This document shows positions 22,575-31,802 of a DNA stretch of 64,000 bases, in pieces. The stretch covers positions 124,001-188,000 of the forward strand of contig NZ_JOFJ01000006.1 in NCBI RefSeq assembly GCF_000718255.1, written 5' to 3'. Origin of the DNA: Spirillospora albida. GTDB lineage: Bacteria; Actinomycetota; Actinomycetes; Streptosporangiales; Streptosporangiaceae. A model generated the notes under the pieces. The model was not told where the DNA came from. It worked only from the letters and a program-made list of their open reading frames with translations, and did not search any database. The translations under genes were made by a program, and so were the position numbers. How positions within the stretch are numbered: position 1 is the stretch's first letter; the number at the start of each line of letters is the position of its first letter.

Positions 22575-23957
22575 TCAGGACGCCCGGCTCACCGTCGACA
22601 TGTTGAAGTCGCCGATCCTGATCGCCGGCATCGCGGTCCGGGTGAAGTAGTCGGACCATTCGCGCGGCAGCGTGGGCTCGGTGCGGCCGACCTCGGCCAG
22701 CCGGCCGAGGAGGTCCACCGGGCTCTCGTTGAAGCGGAAGTTGTTCACCGCGCCGACGACCTCGCCGTTCTCGACGAGGTAGACGCCGTCGCGGGTGAGG
22801 CCGGTGAGCAGCAGCCGCTGCGGATCCACCTCCCGGATGTACCACAGGCAGGTCAGCAGCAGGCCGCGCTCGGTCCGGGCGACCATCTCGTCGAGGGTCG
22901 CGCCGGCGCCGGGCGCGGTCATCGCGAGGTTGTCGATGGCCGGGGTGCACGGCAGCCCCGTGCGCGCCGCCGAGTGCCGGGTCTGGGTGAGCGCGCCGAG
23001 GCTGCCGTCGGCGATCCAGTCGGTGGCCGCGAGCGGGAGCCCGTTGTCGAACACCGACGACTCGCGGCCCGACGCGTGCGCGATCACGAATGGGGCGCAC
23101 TCCATCCCGGCGGCGGACGGGTCGCTGGACAGCGTCACGGGCAGGCTCGCGAGCCGCTCCCCTACCCGGGTGCCGCCGCCGGGCGCGCTGAACACCGTCC
23201 GGCCGTCCTGCGCGTCCTGGGCGCCCGCCGACCAGTACAGGTAGATCATCAGGTCGGCGACGGCGCTCGGCGGCAGGATCGTCTCGTACCGGCCCGCGGG
23301 CAGGTCGACGCGCCGCTCGCCCCACGCGAGCCTCGTGGCGAGGCCCTCCGTCAGCGCCGCGACGTCCACGTCGGTGAAGTCGCGGGTGGGGACGCCCGCC
23401 CAGGCCGAGCCGCCGGTGCCCTTGGCGTTCAGCTCCAGCAGCCCGGTCGGCTGGTCGTGCCGCAGCCGCAGCCCCGTCGACCCGCCCACGAACGTCGACG
23501 TCAGCATGTGGTTCGCGAACCCGTACAGCCGGTGCCCGGCGGACCCGGCGGCGGCGAACGCCTCGCCGAGCGCGGGCGCGAAGCCCTCGTAGACGCCGAT
23601 GCCCGTCTCGGCCGCCTCGTCGTCCCACCCGCCGCCGCCCGCCGGCTCCGCGATCAGCGGCGCGGCGTCCTCGGCCGGCTCGGCCGCGGCGGCGTCGGCC
23701 TCCGCGGCGCGGACCAGGTCCTCGATGGCGTCGGCGCCGACCGCCGACCGGGACACGACGCCGGTGGCGACGCCGTCGCCGGTGTTCCGCAGCGCGATGA
23801 CGGTGAGGCGGCTGGAGCGCGTGACGCCGTTGGTGGTGAGCGTGTTGCCCGCCCACCGCAGGTTCGCGGTGCTCGACTCGTCCGCGATGACGATGCAGTC
23901 GTCGGAGCGTGACAGCGACAGCGCCCGCTCGACGGCCTCCTGCGGCCTGATCGTCAC
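22575..23957 (-). CDS. TldE/PmbA-type subunit of a TldD/TldE metallopeptidase
   Basis: The 460-residue protein is the non-catalytic partner of TldD. It lacks the HExxxH zinc motif and shows PmbA-type segments (GFANHMLTSTFVGGSTGLR, FNESPVDLLGRL). Together the subunits unfold and digest peptides; in enterobacteria they mature microcin B17 and degrade CcdA. Its GTG at 23957 overlaps the TldD stop by four bases, so the two are coupled. The target in this organism is unknown. Confidence 0.9.
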   Translation of the reverse strand: MTIRPQEAVERALSLSRSDDCIVIADESSTANLRWAGNTLTTNGVTRSSRLTVIALRNTGDGVATGVVSRSAVGADAIEDLVRAAEADAAAAEPAEDAAPLIAEPAGGGGWDDEAAETGIGVYEGFAPALGEAFAAAGSAGHRLYGFANHMLTSTFVGGSTGLRLRHDQPTGLLELNAKGTGGSAWAGVPTRDFTDVDVAALTEGLATRLAWGERRVDLPAGRYETILPPSAVADLMIYLYWSAGAQDAQDGRTVFSAPGGGTRVGERLASLPVTLSSDPSAAGMECAPFVIAHASGRESSVFDNGLPLAATDWIADGSLGALTQTRHSAARTGLPCTPAIDNLAMTAPGAGATLDEMVARTERGLLLTCLWYIREVDPQRLLLTGLTRDGVYLVENGEVVGAVNNFRFNESPVDLLGRLAEVGRTEPTLPREWSDYFTRTAMPAIRIGDFNMSTVSRAS

Positions 23958-25453
23958 TGGCCCGCCTCCTTCAGCGCGTTGAGGATGTTGACGCCCCGGA
24001 ACAGCGCCGACGGGCAGCCGTGGCTGACCGGCGCGACCTGGCCAGGCTGGCCCTTGCCGCAGTTGAACGCCCCGCCCAGAACGTACGTCTGCGGGCCGCC
24101 CACCGCCTCCATCGAGTTCCAGAAGTCGGTCGTGGTCGCCTGGTAGGCGACGTCCCGGACCTGCCCGGCGAGCCGGCCGTTCTCGATCCGGAAGAAGCGC
24201 TGCCCGGTGAACTGGAAGTTGTACCGCTGCATGTCGATCGACCAGCTCTTGTCGCCGACGATGTACAGGCCCCGGTCGACGCCCGCGATCAGCTCGTCGG
24301 TGGACGGGCCGCCGGGCGCGGGCGCCAGCGACACGTTCGCCATCCGCTGGATCGGCATGCTGGACGCGGCGTCCGCGAACGCGCATCCGTTGGACCGCCG
24401 GGCGCCGGTGAGGCGGGCGATGCGCCGGTCGGTCTGGTAGCCGGTGAACAGGCCCTCCGAGACGATGTCGAACGTCTGCGTCTCGACGCCCTCGTCGTCG
24501 AAGCCGATGGTGGCGAGGCCGTGCTCGGCGGTGCGGTCCCCGGTCACGTTCATGACCTTCGAGCCGTACTGCAGGGAGCCCAGCCGGTCGGGCGTGGCGA
24601 ACGACGTGCCCGCGTAGGCGGCCTCGTAGCCGAGCGCCCGGTCGAGCTCGGTGGCGTGCCCGATCGACTCGTGGATCGTCAGCCACAGGTTGGACGGGTC
24701 GATGACGACGTCGTAGCCGCCCGGCTCGACGGTCGGCGCGGCGAGCTTCTCGGCGAGCAGCCCCGGGATGGCGGCGAGCTCGCCGTCCCAGTCCCAGTGC
24801 GTGCCGGTGAGCCATTCCCACCCGTACCCGGCGGGCGGCGCGAGCGTCCGCATCGTGTCGAACCGGCCGTCGGAGATCCCGACGGCGTCCAGCACCGGAT
24901 GCAGCCGGACCCGCTGCTGCGTGGTGACCGTCCCGGCGAGGTCGGCGAAGAACTTGTTCTCCTTGACCTGCAGCAGGGACGCGTCGACGTGGTCGACGCG
25001 GTCGTCGGACAGGAGGCGGCGGCTCCAGTCGGCCAGCAGCGCGGTCTTCTCGCCGGTCGGCACGGTGAACGGGTCGGTCTCGTACGAGGAGACCCACGTC
25101 CGCTCCCCGTGGACGGGTTCGGGCGCCAGCTCGATCGGCTCGGTGTTGACGGGGCGGGCGACGGCCGCGACCTCGACGGCCCGCTCGGCGACGCGCGCGG
25201 CGCCCCGCGCAGTCAGGTCGATGCCGGCGGCGAAGCCCCAGGTGCCGTCCTTGACGACCCGGACGGACAGCCCGACGTCGTCGGCGTCGAGCGCGGTCTC
25301 CAGAGCGGCGTCGTGCAGCCGGAGCGTCTGGCTGCGGATCCGCTCCAGGCGGAAGTCGGCGTGCGCCGCGCCGAGCTCCTTCGCCCGGCTCAAGGCCGCG
25401 TCGGCCAGCGCGCGCAGGGGAAGCGCGGTGAATGCGGGATCGATGTCATGCAC
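23954..25453 (-). CDS. TldD-type zinc metallopeptidase subunit
   Basis: The 499-residue protein carries the TldD zinc motif HESIGHATELD (HExxxH) and the later GGAFNCGKGQPGQ with the Cys ligand, placing it as the catalytic subunit. The N-terminal DUF1 fold (ALSRAKELGAAHADFRLERI) is present. I chose the GTG at 25453 because it gives the normal length; GCGGAGG is very close upstream. It is followed immediately by the TldE partner. Confidence 0.9.
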   Translation of the reverse strand: MHDIDPAFTALPLRALADAALSRAKELGAAHADFRLERIRSQTLRLHDAALETALDADDVGLSVRVVKDGTWGFAAGIDLTARGAARVAERAVEVAAVARPVNTEPIELAPEPVHGERTWVSSYETDPFTVPTGEKTALLADWSRRLLSDDRVDHVDASLLQVKENKFFADLAGTVTTQQRVRLHPVLDAVGISDGRFDTMRTLAPPAGYGWEWLTGTHWDWDGELAAIPGLLAEKLAAPTVEPGGYDVVIDPSNLWLTIHESIGHATELDRALGYEAAYAGTSFATPDRLGSLQYGSKVMNVTGDRTAEHGLATIGFDDEGVETQTFDIVSEGLFTGYQTDRRIARLTGARRSNGCAFADAASSMPIQRMANVSLAPAPGGPSTDELIAGVDRGLYIVGDKSWSIDMQRYNFQFTGQRFFRIENGRLAGQVRDVAYQATTTDFWNSMEAVGGPQTYVLGGAFNCGKGQPGQVAPVSHGCPSALFRGVNILNALKEAGQ

Positions 25454-25591
25454 CCTCCGCAACCTACCCGGCGGGGGCGGCGCCCGCCCCGAACAAAGCC
25501 GGGGGAGGGGATCTTGTCGGTTCGGCACATCTTCTTCGCGTCTGCGGGCCGCTAATGTCAGGCGCTGTTCGTACTCGACGAGAGGGTCGTG

Positions 25592-26296
25592 ATGAGTCGC
25601 TCAGTCCTCGTGACCGGGGGAAACCGGGGGATCGGCCTCGCCATCGCCCGGGAGCTGGCCGCCGCCGGCGACGCGGTCGCCGTCACCTACCGGTCCGGCG
25701 AGCCGCCCGAGGGCCTGTTCGGCGTCCGCTGCGACGTCACGAGCAGCGAGGACGTGGACGCCGCGTTCGCGAAGGTGGAGGCCGAGCAGGGGCCGGTCGA
25801 GGTGCTGGTCGCCAACGCCGGCATCACCAAGGACACGCTCCTCGCCATCATGAGCGAGGACTCCTTCACGTCCGTCCTCGACACGAACCTGACGGGCGCG
25901 TTCCGCGTCGCCAAGCGCGGCGTGAAGGGCATGATGCGCAAGCGCACCGGCCGCATCGTGCTGGTCTCGTCGGTCGTCGGGCTGCTCGGCTCGCCGGGCC
26001 AGGCGAACTACGCCGCGTCCAAGGCGGGCATGGTCGGGTTCGCCCGGTCGCTCGCCCGGGAGCTCGGCTCCCGCAACATCACCGTGAACGTCGTCGCGCC
26101 CGGCTTCGTCGACACCGACATGACGGCCGTGCTCAGCGAGGACCAGCAGAAGGCCATCACGGGGGCGATCCCGCTCGGCCGGATCGCGCGGCCCGAGGAG
26201 GTCGCCAAGGCCGTCCGGTTCGTGGCGAGCGAGGACGCCGCCTACATCACCGGGGCCGTGATCCCCGTCGACGGCGGCCTGGGAATGGGGCACTGA
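25592..26296 (+). CDS. fabG: 3-oxoacyl-ACP reductase FabG (MabA-like)
   Basis: The 234-residue SDR has VTGGNRGIG, ANAGIT, SSVVGLLGSPGQANYAASK (catalytic Tyr-x3-Lys) and GFVDTDMTAVL. It is followed six bases later by the enoyl-ACP reductase gene, the order seen for mabA-inhA in mycobacteria and their relatives. It therefore most likely performs the first reduction of fatty acid elongation. The ATG at 25592 is preferred over the GTG at 25589 because AGAGGG is better spaced. Confidence 0.92.
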   Translation: MSRSVLVTGGNRGIGLAIARELAAAGDAVAVTYRSGEPPEGLFGVRCDVTSSEDVDAAFAKVEAEQGPVEVLVANAGITKDTLLAIMSEDSFTSVLDTNLTGAFRVAKRGVKGMMRKRTGRIVLVSSVVGLLGSPGQANYAASKAGMVGFARSLARELGSRNITVNVVAPGFVDTDMTAVLSEDQQKAITGAIPLGRIARPEEVAKAVRFVASEDAAYITGAVIPVDGGLGMGH

Positions 26297-26301
26297 CAGT
26301 C

Positions 26302-27090
26302 ATGGGAATCCTCGAGGGCAAGCGGATCCTGGTCACGGGCGTCCTCACCGACGCCTCGATCGGCTTCCATGTCGCGCGGATCGCGCAGCAGGAGGGGGCC
26401 GAGGTCGTCCTGACCGCCTACCCGCGCCCGACGCTGACCGCGCGCACCGCGAAGCGCCTGCCGTCCGGTCCCGACTCCCCGCCGCCGGTGGTGGAGCTGG
26501 ACGTGACGGACACCGGCCACCTCGACGGTCTCGCCGACGAGCTGCGCGGCCTCGGCTTCGACCGGCTGGACGGCGTCGTCCACGCCATCGGGTTCGCGCC
26601 GCAGACCGCGCTCGGCGGCAACTTCCTCGAGACCCCGTGGGAGGACGTGGCGACCGCCGTGCACACCTCGGCGTACTCGCTGAAGTCGCTCACGATGGCG
26701 TGCCTGCCGCTGATGAAGGACGGCGGATCCGTCGTCGGTCTCGACTTCGACGCGACGAAGGCGTGGCCGGTGTACGACTGGATGGGCGTGGCGAAGGCGG
26801 GGCTGGAGTCCTGCTGCCGCTACCTCGCCAAGTACCTCGGGCCGCAGGGCATCCGCGTCAACCTGGTCGCCGCCGGCCCGCTCGCCACGATGGCCGCCAA
26901 GAGCATCCCCGGCTTCGAGGGCATGACGGAGCTGTGGCCGAAGGCCGCGCCCCTGGGCTGGGACATCAAGGACTGCGAGTCCACCGCGCGCGCCTGCGCG
27001 GCGCTCCTGTCGGACTGGTTCCCCGCCACGACGGGCGAGATCGTCCATGTGGACGGCGGGCTGCACGCCATCGGCGCCCACACCGACTGA
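26302..27090 (+). CDS. inhA: Enoyl-ACP reductase (FabI/InhA)
   Basis: The 262-residue NADH-dependent enoyl reductase has the InhA-type N-terminus GKRILVTGVLTDASIGFHVA, the catalytic YDWMGVAKA (Tyr-x6-Lys) and the substrate loop NLVAAGPLATMAAKSIPGF. It catalyses the last reduction of each elongation cycle. The position equivalent to Ser94 of M. tuberculosis InhA is Ala95 (HAIGF). It follows fabG by five bases and ends before a strong terminator. Confidence 0.95.
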   Translation: MGILEGKRILVTGVLTDASIGFHVARIAQQEGAEVVLTAYPRPTLTARTAKRLPSGPDSPPPVVELDVTDTGHLDGLADELRGLGFDRLDGVVHAIGFAPQTALGGNFLETPWEDVATAVHTSAYSLKSLTMACLPLMKDGGSVVGLDFDATKAWPVYDWMGVAKAGLESCCRYLAKYLGPQGIRVNLVAAGPLATMAAKSIPGFEGMTELWPKAAPLGWDIKDCESTARACAALLSDWFPATTGEIVHVDGGLHAIGAHTD

Positions 27091-27101
27091 CCGCCCGCCG
27101 T

Positions 27102-27145
27102 CGCGCGAGGGCCCCGTCCGGAACACCGGACGGGGCCCTCGCGCG
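27102..27145. terminator. Bidirectional hairpin between inhA and the convergent surface-protein gene
   Basis: 27102-27121 pairs perfectly with 27126-27145 (20 bp, AACA loop), immediately after inhA and before the end of the convergent gene at 27162. There is no U-tract. The very stable stem between two converging stops suits a two-way terminator. Confidence 0.8.
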
Positions 27146-27161
27146 CTGGGCCGGCGCCGTG

Positions 27162-27836
27162 TCAGCGCCGGCGGACGGTGCGGACGCGGCGGCCGAGGAC
27201 GCTCAGGTGGAGGGCGCCGACGGCACCCGCCGCAGCGGCGGCCGCGGCGACCCAGAGCATCTCGCCGTTCTCGTGCCGGGTGGCGGCCACGGGCGCGATG
27301 AGGCGCGTCTGCGGGACCACCGCGCCGCCGCCGGACGCGGGGGCGGCGTTCGGCCCGGCGACCTCGGGCGTCGGCAGGACGCCGGGCAGTCCGGGCGCCG
27401 TGGACGGGGTGGCGCCCGAGTACGGCCGAAGCCCCTCGGGGCCGCTCATCGCGGACGGGCCGGAGGCCGGGGGAAGCGCGCCGCCCCCGCCGGAGCCGCC
27501 GCCCGTGACCGGCTTCGGCTTCGGCTTGGGCTTCTCCTTCACCGGGTCGGTGCGGCTCTCGCCGTCGTCGGCGGGCTTCGTCGGCCCGGGGTTCGGCTTC
27601 GGCGTCGGGGTGGGCGCCGGCTTCGGCTCCAGCTCCTTGCGGATGTTGTCGAGCTGGCACTTCCAGTTCTCCAGCGTGCTGGCCGGATCGGTGCCCTTCT
27701 TGCACTCCTGCGCCGCGTCCGCGGCGGGCGCGCCGGCGATCAGCAGGACCAGGGCGCCGGCGGAGACCGCCGTGCCGGCCGAGCCGAGGCGCACCAGCCG
27801 CCTGCCCGCCGAACCGCTCGCGTGCTGCTGGGGCAT
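27162..27836 (-). CDS. Secreted Pro/Lys-rich surface protein with C-terminal membrane anchor
   Basis: The 224-residue protein begins with a signal peptide (basic RRLVRLG, hydrophobic AVSAGALVLLIAGAPA, cleavage near ADAAQE). A short part with two Cys (AQECKKG, NWKCQLD) follows, then a Pro/Lys and Gly-rich spacer with KPKPKPKP, and near the C-terminus a hydrophobic helix (LWVAAAAAAAGAVGALHL) ends in a basic RRVRTVRRR tail. This layout suits a protein crossing the cell wall and anchored in the membrane. There is no LPxTG motif. The ATG at 27836 has GAGGAGC upstream. No family recognised. Confidence 0.75.
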   Translation of the reverse strand: MPQQHASGSAGRRLVRLGSAGTAVSAGALVLLIAGAPAADAAQECKKGTDPASTLENWKCQLDNIRKELEPKPAPTPTPKPNPGPTKPADDGESRTDPVKEKPKPKPKPVTGGGSGGGGALPPASGPSAMSGPEGLRPYSGATPSTAPGLPGVLPTPEVAGPNAAPASGGGAVVPQTRLIAPVAATRHENGEMLWVAAAAAAAGAVGALHLSVLGRRVRTVRRR

Positions 27837-27988
27837 CTCGCTCCTCGTCTGCTCACGACGCGGTATCGGCTCCGCGTCCGACCGAATGCGGACACGGCGC
27901 CGGGACACCCCGCCCACGAGGGGAATCGTGCCTCATCGCGGTCCGTCCGTAAACCCCGGCACGGCCGTTTCTCGGACCCCGGCGGCCC

Positions 27989-30010
27989 TCAGCGCGCCAG
28001 CAGCCCCGCGAGCCTGGTGCGCCGCACCGGTGCACCGGCGTCCCGGACGGCGCGCGCCAGCGCCGGCCCGGCCGCCTGCACCACCGACAGGTGCCGCAGG
28101 GCCAGCCCGAACGCGGTCGCGACCACCGGCCGCGACAGCCCGTCCGCGGACAGCACCGCGACCACGGCCGGGCGGCGCGTCCCCCGCGCCAGCGCGGCCG
28201 TCGCCGCCCAGCCGTGGCGCAGCCGGGACGCGTCCGGCGGGGCGATCGTGACCGGGCCGTCCGCGAACTCCACGTCCAGCCCGTGCGGGCCGCCGCCGAG
28301 CACGGTGCCGACCTCGCCGGCGGCGGCCTGCGGCAGCGGCGCCGCCACGACGACGCGGTCGCCCGGGTCCAGCCCCGCGAACCGGCCGGGGCCGGGGTTC
28401 ACCCGCGCCTTCAGCGCGGCGTTCAGCGCGGCCGTCCCCGCCTCGCCGCCCGCCGCGGGCGCGACGACCTGGACGTCGTCGAGCGGGATGCCGAGCGCCC
28501 GGGGGATGGAGTCCGCGACGAGCTGGACGGCGCGGTGCAGGGCCTCGGCCGGATCGGCCGCCGGCACGACGACCACCTCGCGGCCGGGCGCCTCGACGGC
28601 GGGCAGGTCCCCGCCGCGCACGGCGGCCTGCAGCGTGCCGAGGGGGTCGCCGGGGCCGGGCGGCCCGGTGTCGAGCGACACGACCGGGGCGGTCTCGGAC
28701 GCCTCCAGATCGTCGAGGGGCCGGCCGGGGCCGGCGGGCGGCGGCGCGCCCTCCGGCCCGCCCAGCACCAGGTGCGTCCCGTCGGCGCACGCCTCCGCCA
28801 GCACGGCGCACAGCTCGATGTCGAGGCCGGACGCGTCGGTCACCACGAGCAGGTCGAGCTCGAGCGGGTGCTGCTCGCCGCGCCCGAACACGACCGTGCC
28901 GGCCGGGCCGGCCGCCGGTTCCAGCAGCCGGTGCAGGCTCGTGACCAGGGGGTCGTCGGGACCGAGGCGGGCGGCGGCGCGCGCGGTCGGGGCGGCCGCG
29001 GCGGAGCGCAGCCCGCGCGCGGCGGCGGCCCGCACGAGCTCGACGGCGGCGCCCTCCACCGCGTCCGGGGTGCCCCGCAGGACGGTCACGCCCATCGTGA
29101 ACGCGGCCGTGCCGAGCAGGGACCGGTCCTCGGGGAGCCCGGCGCGCAGCTCCCGCACGGCGGCGTCGTCCAGCAGCGGCCCGGCGGTGGCCGCCAGCCG
29201 CTGGAACCCCTCCGCGGCGGCCTCCTCGGCCAGCGCCCAGCGCGCCAGGCCGAGCGCCTCCTCCGGCTCGGCCGGCTCGGCGTCGCCGTCCGGCGCGTCC
29301 TCGTCGAACCCGGGCTCGTCGGCGAGCGCCAGGACCTCGCCGCCGTCCAGCGCCGCCTCCACGGCGGCGCCCGCGTCGGCGACCCCGATGCGCTCCAGTT
29401 CCCGCAGCACGTCGGCCGCCGGCGTGACCGTGTGCCCCTCCCGCGCCGCCTCCGTCAGCAGGTGCGCGACGAGGGCGCGGCCCCGGCGCGGGTCGTCCGG
29501 GCGGGCGTCCCCGCCGAGGACGCGCCGGGCGAAGTGGTCGGCCTGCGGCGGCAGGACGCCGGGGACCCCCAGCAGGCGCCACGGGTCGTCGCGCAGCAGC
29601 CCGGCCGCGTCGGGCCCCAGCCGGGCCAGGGTCCGCGCCGCGAGGGCCGCCGGGACGCCCGCGGATTCGAACAGCCCGGTGAGCGCCGGAAGCCCGCCCC
29701 CGCTGCGGGGCGCCGGGGCGCCCGCCGCGGGCGGCTCCACGCGCGGTGCCGCGCCGGAGGGCGCGCCCGGCGGCGCCGCGGCCCCGGTGGCGGGAGGAGC
29801 GGCGGTTCCGGTGGCGGGGGGAGCGGCGGTTCCGGGTGGTGTTGGCGCACGCCCGGCGGAAGGGGCGGCGTCCGCCGGACGCGACGCGGCGTTCGCGCGG
29901 GCGGCGGCCTCCGCCTCGCGGAGGGCCGCGGCGGCGCGCGCCGCGCGCTGAGCCCGTGTCTCGGACCCGGTGTCGGATCCCGTCTCGGCTTCGGTGTGGG
30001 AGTCGGTCAC
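27989..30010 (-). CDS. RecD2-like helix-hairpin-helix protein with degenerate helicase motifs
   Basis: The 673-residue protein aligns in order with RecD2 helicases. A helix-hairpin-helix region (LFESAGVPAALAARTLARLG, DDPWRLLGVPGV) is followed by the motif Ia-like AAAAPTARAAARL, SLHRLLE and a C-terminal SH3/UvrD_C-like part. The ATPase residues are lost: Walker A GGPGTGKT reads RGTPDAVE, the Walker B DE pair is TD in LLVVTDAS, and motif III is LVLGGPEGAPPPAGPG. An Ala/Pro-rich N-terminal tail contains a 24-bp tandem repeat (29772-29843). The GTG at 30010 lies 43 bases after the aldo/keto reductase. It probably binds DNA without ATP-driven unwinding. Confidence 0.75.
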   Translation of the reverse strand: MTDSHTEAETGSDTGSETRAQRAARAAAALREAEAAARANAASRPADAAPSAGRAPTPPGTAAPPATGTAAPPATGAAAPPGAPSGAAPRVEPPAAGAPAPRSGGGLPALTGLFESAGVPAALAARTLARLGPDAAGLLRDDPWRLLGVPGVLPPQADHFARRVLGGDARPDDPRRGRALVAHLLTEAAREGHTVTPAADVLRELERIGVADAGAAVEAALDGGEVLALADEPGFDEDAPDGDAEPAEPEEALGLARWALAEEAAAEGFQRLAATAGPLLDDAAVRELRAGLPEDRSLLGTAAFTMGVTVLRGTPDAVEGAAVELVRAAAARGLRSAAAAPTARAAARLGPDDPLVTSLHRLLEPAAGPAGTVVFGRGEQHPLELDLLVVTDASGLDIELCAVLAEACADGTHLVLGGPEGAPPPAGPGRPLDDLEASETAPVVSLDTGPPGPGDPLGTLQAAVRGGDLPAVEAPGREVVVVPAADPAEALHRAVQLVADSIPRALGIPLDDVQVVAPAAGGEAGTAALNAALKARVNPGPGRFAGLDPGDRVVVAAPLPQAAAGEVGTVLGGGPHGLDVEFADGPVTIAPPDASRLRHGWAATAALARGTRRPAVVAVLSADGLSRPVVATAFGLALRHLSVVQAAGPALARAVRDAGAPVRRTRLAGLLAR

Positions 30011-30053
30011 GGCATTCCCGTCGGGGATGGTCGGGTGGTCAAAGGGCCGGGCC

Positions 30054-31007
30054 TCAGCCGTGCGCGGACGACATGTCCGACACGTCGTCCAGCGCGGCGC
30101 GGATCTCCTGCGGGAGCGTGAGGTCCTCGCTCCCCAGTATCGCCTCCAGCTGCGCCGCCGTCCGGGCACCGACGATCGGCGCGGCGACCCCCGGCCGGTC
30201 CCGCACCCAGCTCAGCGCCACGGAGAGCGGGGACACGCCGAGGCCCTCGGCGGCCGTCACCACCGACTCCACGATCCGCCCGCACTCCTCGTCCAGGTAC
30301 GGCCGGACGAAGTCGGCGTAGCGGTCGGCGGCGGCGCGCGACCCGGCCGGGATGCCCGTCCGGTACTTGCCCGTCAGGACGCCCCGCCCGAGCGGCGACC
30401 AGGGCAGCAGCCCCGCCCCCGCGTCCAGCGCCGCCGGGACGGCCTCCCGCTCGATGTCGCGCCGCAGCAGCGAGTACTCCAGCTGCGCCGACACGATGGG
30501 GGCGCGCCCCGGCCACGCCCGCTGCCAGGCGGCCGCCTTCGCCACCTGCCAGCCCGCGTAGTTCGAGACGCCGACGTACCGGGCCCGCCCGGACGCCACG
30601 GCCTCGTCCAGCGCCGACAGCGTCTCCTCCAGCGGCGTCGCCGGGTCGTACACGTGCAGCTGCCACAGGTCGACGTGGTCGAGGTCCAGCCGGTCGAGCG
30701 ACGCGTCCAGCGCGCGCAGCAGGTGCCGGCGGGACGCGTCGTAGCGGCCGTTCGGCCGGATCGCCGCCTTGGTCGCGACGACGAGGCCGTCCCGGTCGAC
30801 CAGCTCGCGCATCAGGTGCCCGAGGATCCGCTCGCTGTCGCCGTCGCCGTAGACGTCGGCGGTGTCGACCAGCGTCCCGCCCGCCTCCACGAACGCGACG
30901 AGCTGCGCGGCCGCCTCGGACGGGTCGGTGTCCTGGCCCCACGTCATGGTGCCGAGCCCCAGCCGGGAGACCGGCAGCCCGCTGCGGCCGAGGTGACGCT
31001 CCTTCAT
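30054..31007 (-). CDS. Aldo/keto reductase
   Basis: The 317-residue (beta/alpha)8 oxidoreductase has the AKR signatures LGLGTMTWG, the catalytic Asp and Tyr of DTADVYGDGDSE, Lys in VVATKAA, and His in LWQLHVYDP. VSNYAGWQVAK and GARTAAQLE complete the NADPH site. The start at 31007 has no ribosome binding site, but TAGATT lies eight bases upstream on the minus strand, indicating a leaderless transcript. It is probably cotranscribed with the RecD2-like gene. Substrate unknown. Confidence 0.9.
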   Translation of the reverse strand: MKERHLGRSGLPVSRLGLGTMTWGQDTDPSEAAAQLVAFVEAGGTLVDTADVYGDGDSERILGHLMRELVDRDGLVVATKAAIRPNGRYDASRRHLLRALDASLDRLDLDHVDLWQLHVYDPATPLEETLSALDEAVASGRARYVGVSNYAGWQVAKAAAWQRAWPGRAPIVSAQLEYSLLRRDIEREAVPAALDAGAGLLPWSPLGRGVLTGKYRTGIPAGSRAAADRYADFVRPYLDEECGRIVESVVTAAEGLGVSPLSVALSWVRDRPGVAAPIVGARTAAQLEAILGSEDLTLPQEIRAALDDVSDMSSAHG

Positions 31008-31171
31008 GGGCCGCCAATCTATCGGTGATCGCGGCGGAGCCCGGATCGGGAGGACGCCGTGACCGGCGTCGTCCCCGTTCCGGCGCCGGGACCGGTGGCC
31101 GGCGCGGCCCGGCGATCTCCGGCCGCCGATCCCTGTCGCCGGCGCGCCCGGCCGGGTTAGAGTTCGCAGCC

Positions 31172-31792
31172 ATGGCGCCACCTCCGTTCTCGATGTACTC
31201 GCCGAAGACGCCCGGCGCCGGCGGGCCGCCGGGCACGGCGCTCGTCCCCGGCGCGGGCCCCGCCGACGACCCCGGCTACATCCGGTCGCTGCGCGGCGGC
31301 ACCGTGCTCGGCCGGCTGCGCGCCATGATGCTCGTCCTCGTCGTCGCCCCCGTCCTCATCCTGGCGATCACGCCGCTGATCGTGCAGAACAACGACGAGG
31401 GCGCCCCGCCCTGGTTCTACGTGCCGATCGCCGTGTTCGCGGCGATCGCCCTGATCGCCGGGCCGCGCGCGCCGCGTCCGATGGCCGCGGCCGTGCCCGG
31501 CCCGCCCGCCGCCGCGGCGCGGCGGGCGCTGCTGCTGTTCCGGCAGGCGCTGCTGCTGCGGTTCGCCCTGGCCGAGGGCGTCATCCTCGCCGGGCTGCCG
31601 CTCGCGATGGTCGGGCACAGCGAGCTCGTCTTCCTCGCCGGGTTCGCGGCCGGCTACCCGCTGCTGCTGTGGCTCGCCCTCCCGACGCGCGGCACGGTCG
31701 ACCGGATGCGCCGCAGGCTGGAGGCGGGCGGCGCCGAGTCGCAGCTGTGGGCGGGCCTTCTCGCGCCCGCCGGAGACCCCGCGATCTCCTAG
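31172..31792 (+). CDS. Four-helix membrane protein of unknown function
   Basis: The 206-residue protein has a Pro/Gly-rich cytoplasmic N-terminus and four hydrophobic segments (including LVVAPVLILAITPLIV and FYVPIAVFAAIALIAG). No family was recognised. A TAGAGT hexamer eight bases before the ATG suggests a leaderless transcript divergent from the aldo/keto reductase. Ten bases separate its stop from the next gene, whose own -10 element overlaps this stop. Confidence 0.75.
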   Translation: MAPPPFSMYSPKTPGAGGPPGTALVPGAGPADDPGYIRSLRGGTVLGRLRAMMLVLVVAPVLILAITPLIVQNNDEGAPPWFYVPIAVFAAIALIAGPRAPRPMAAAVPGPPAAAARRALLLFRQALLLRFALAEGVILAGLPLAMVGHSELVFLAGFAAGYPLLLWLALPTRGTVDRMRRRLEAGGAESQLWAGLLAPAGDPAIS

Positions 31793-31802
31793 ACTGCCGG
31801 GC

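Noticed and set aside
29772..29843. 24-bp repeats inside the RecD2-like gene as a separate element
   Set aside because: They encode an in-frame TAAPPATG-type low-complexity linker and show no independent function.
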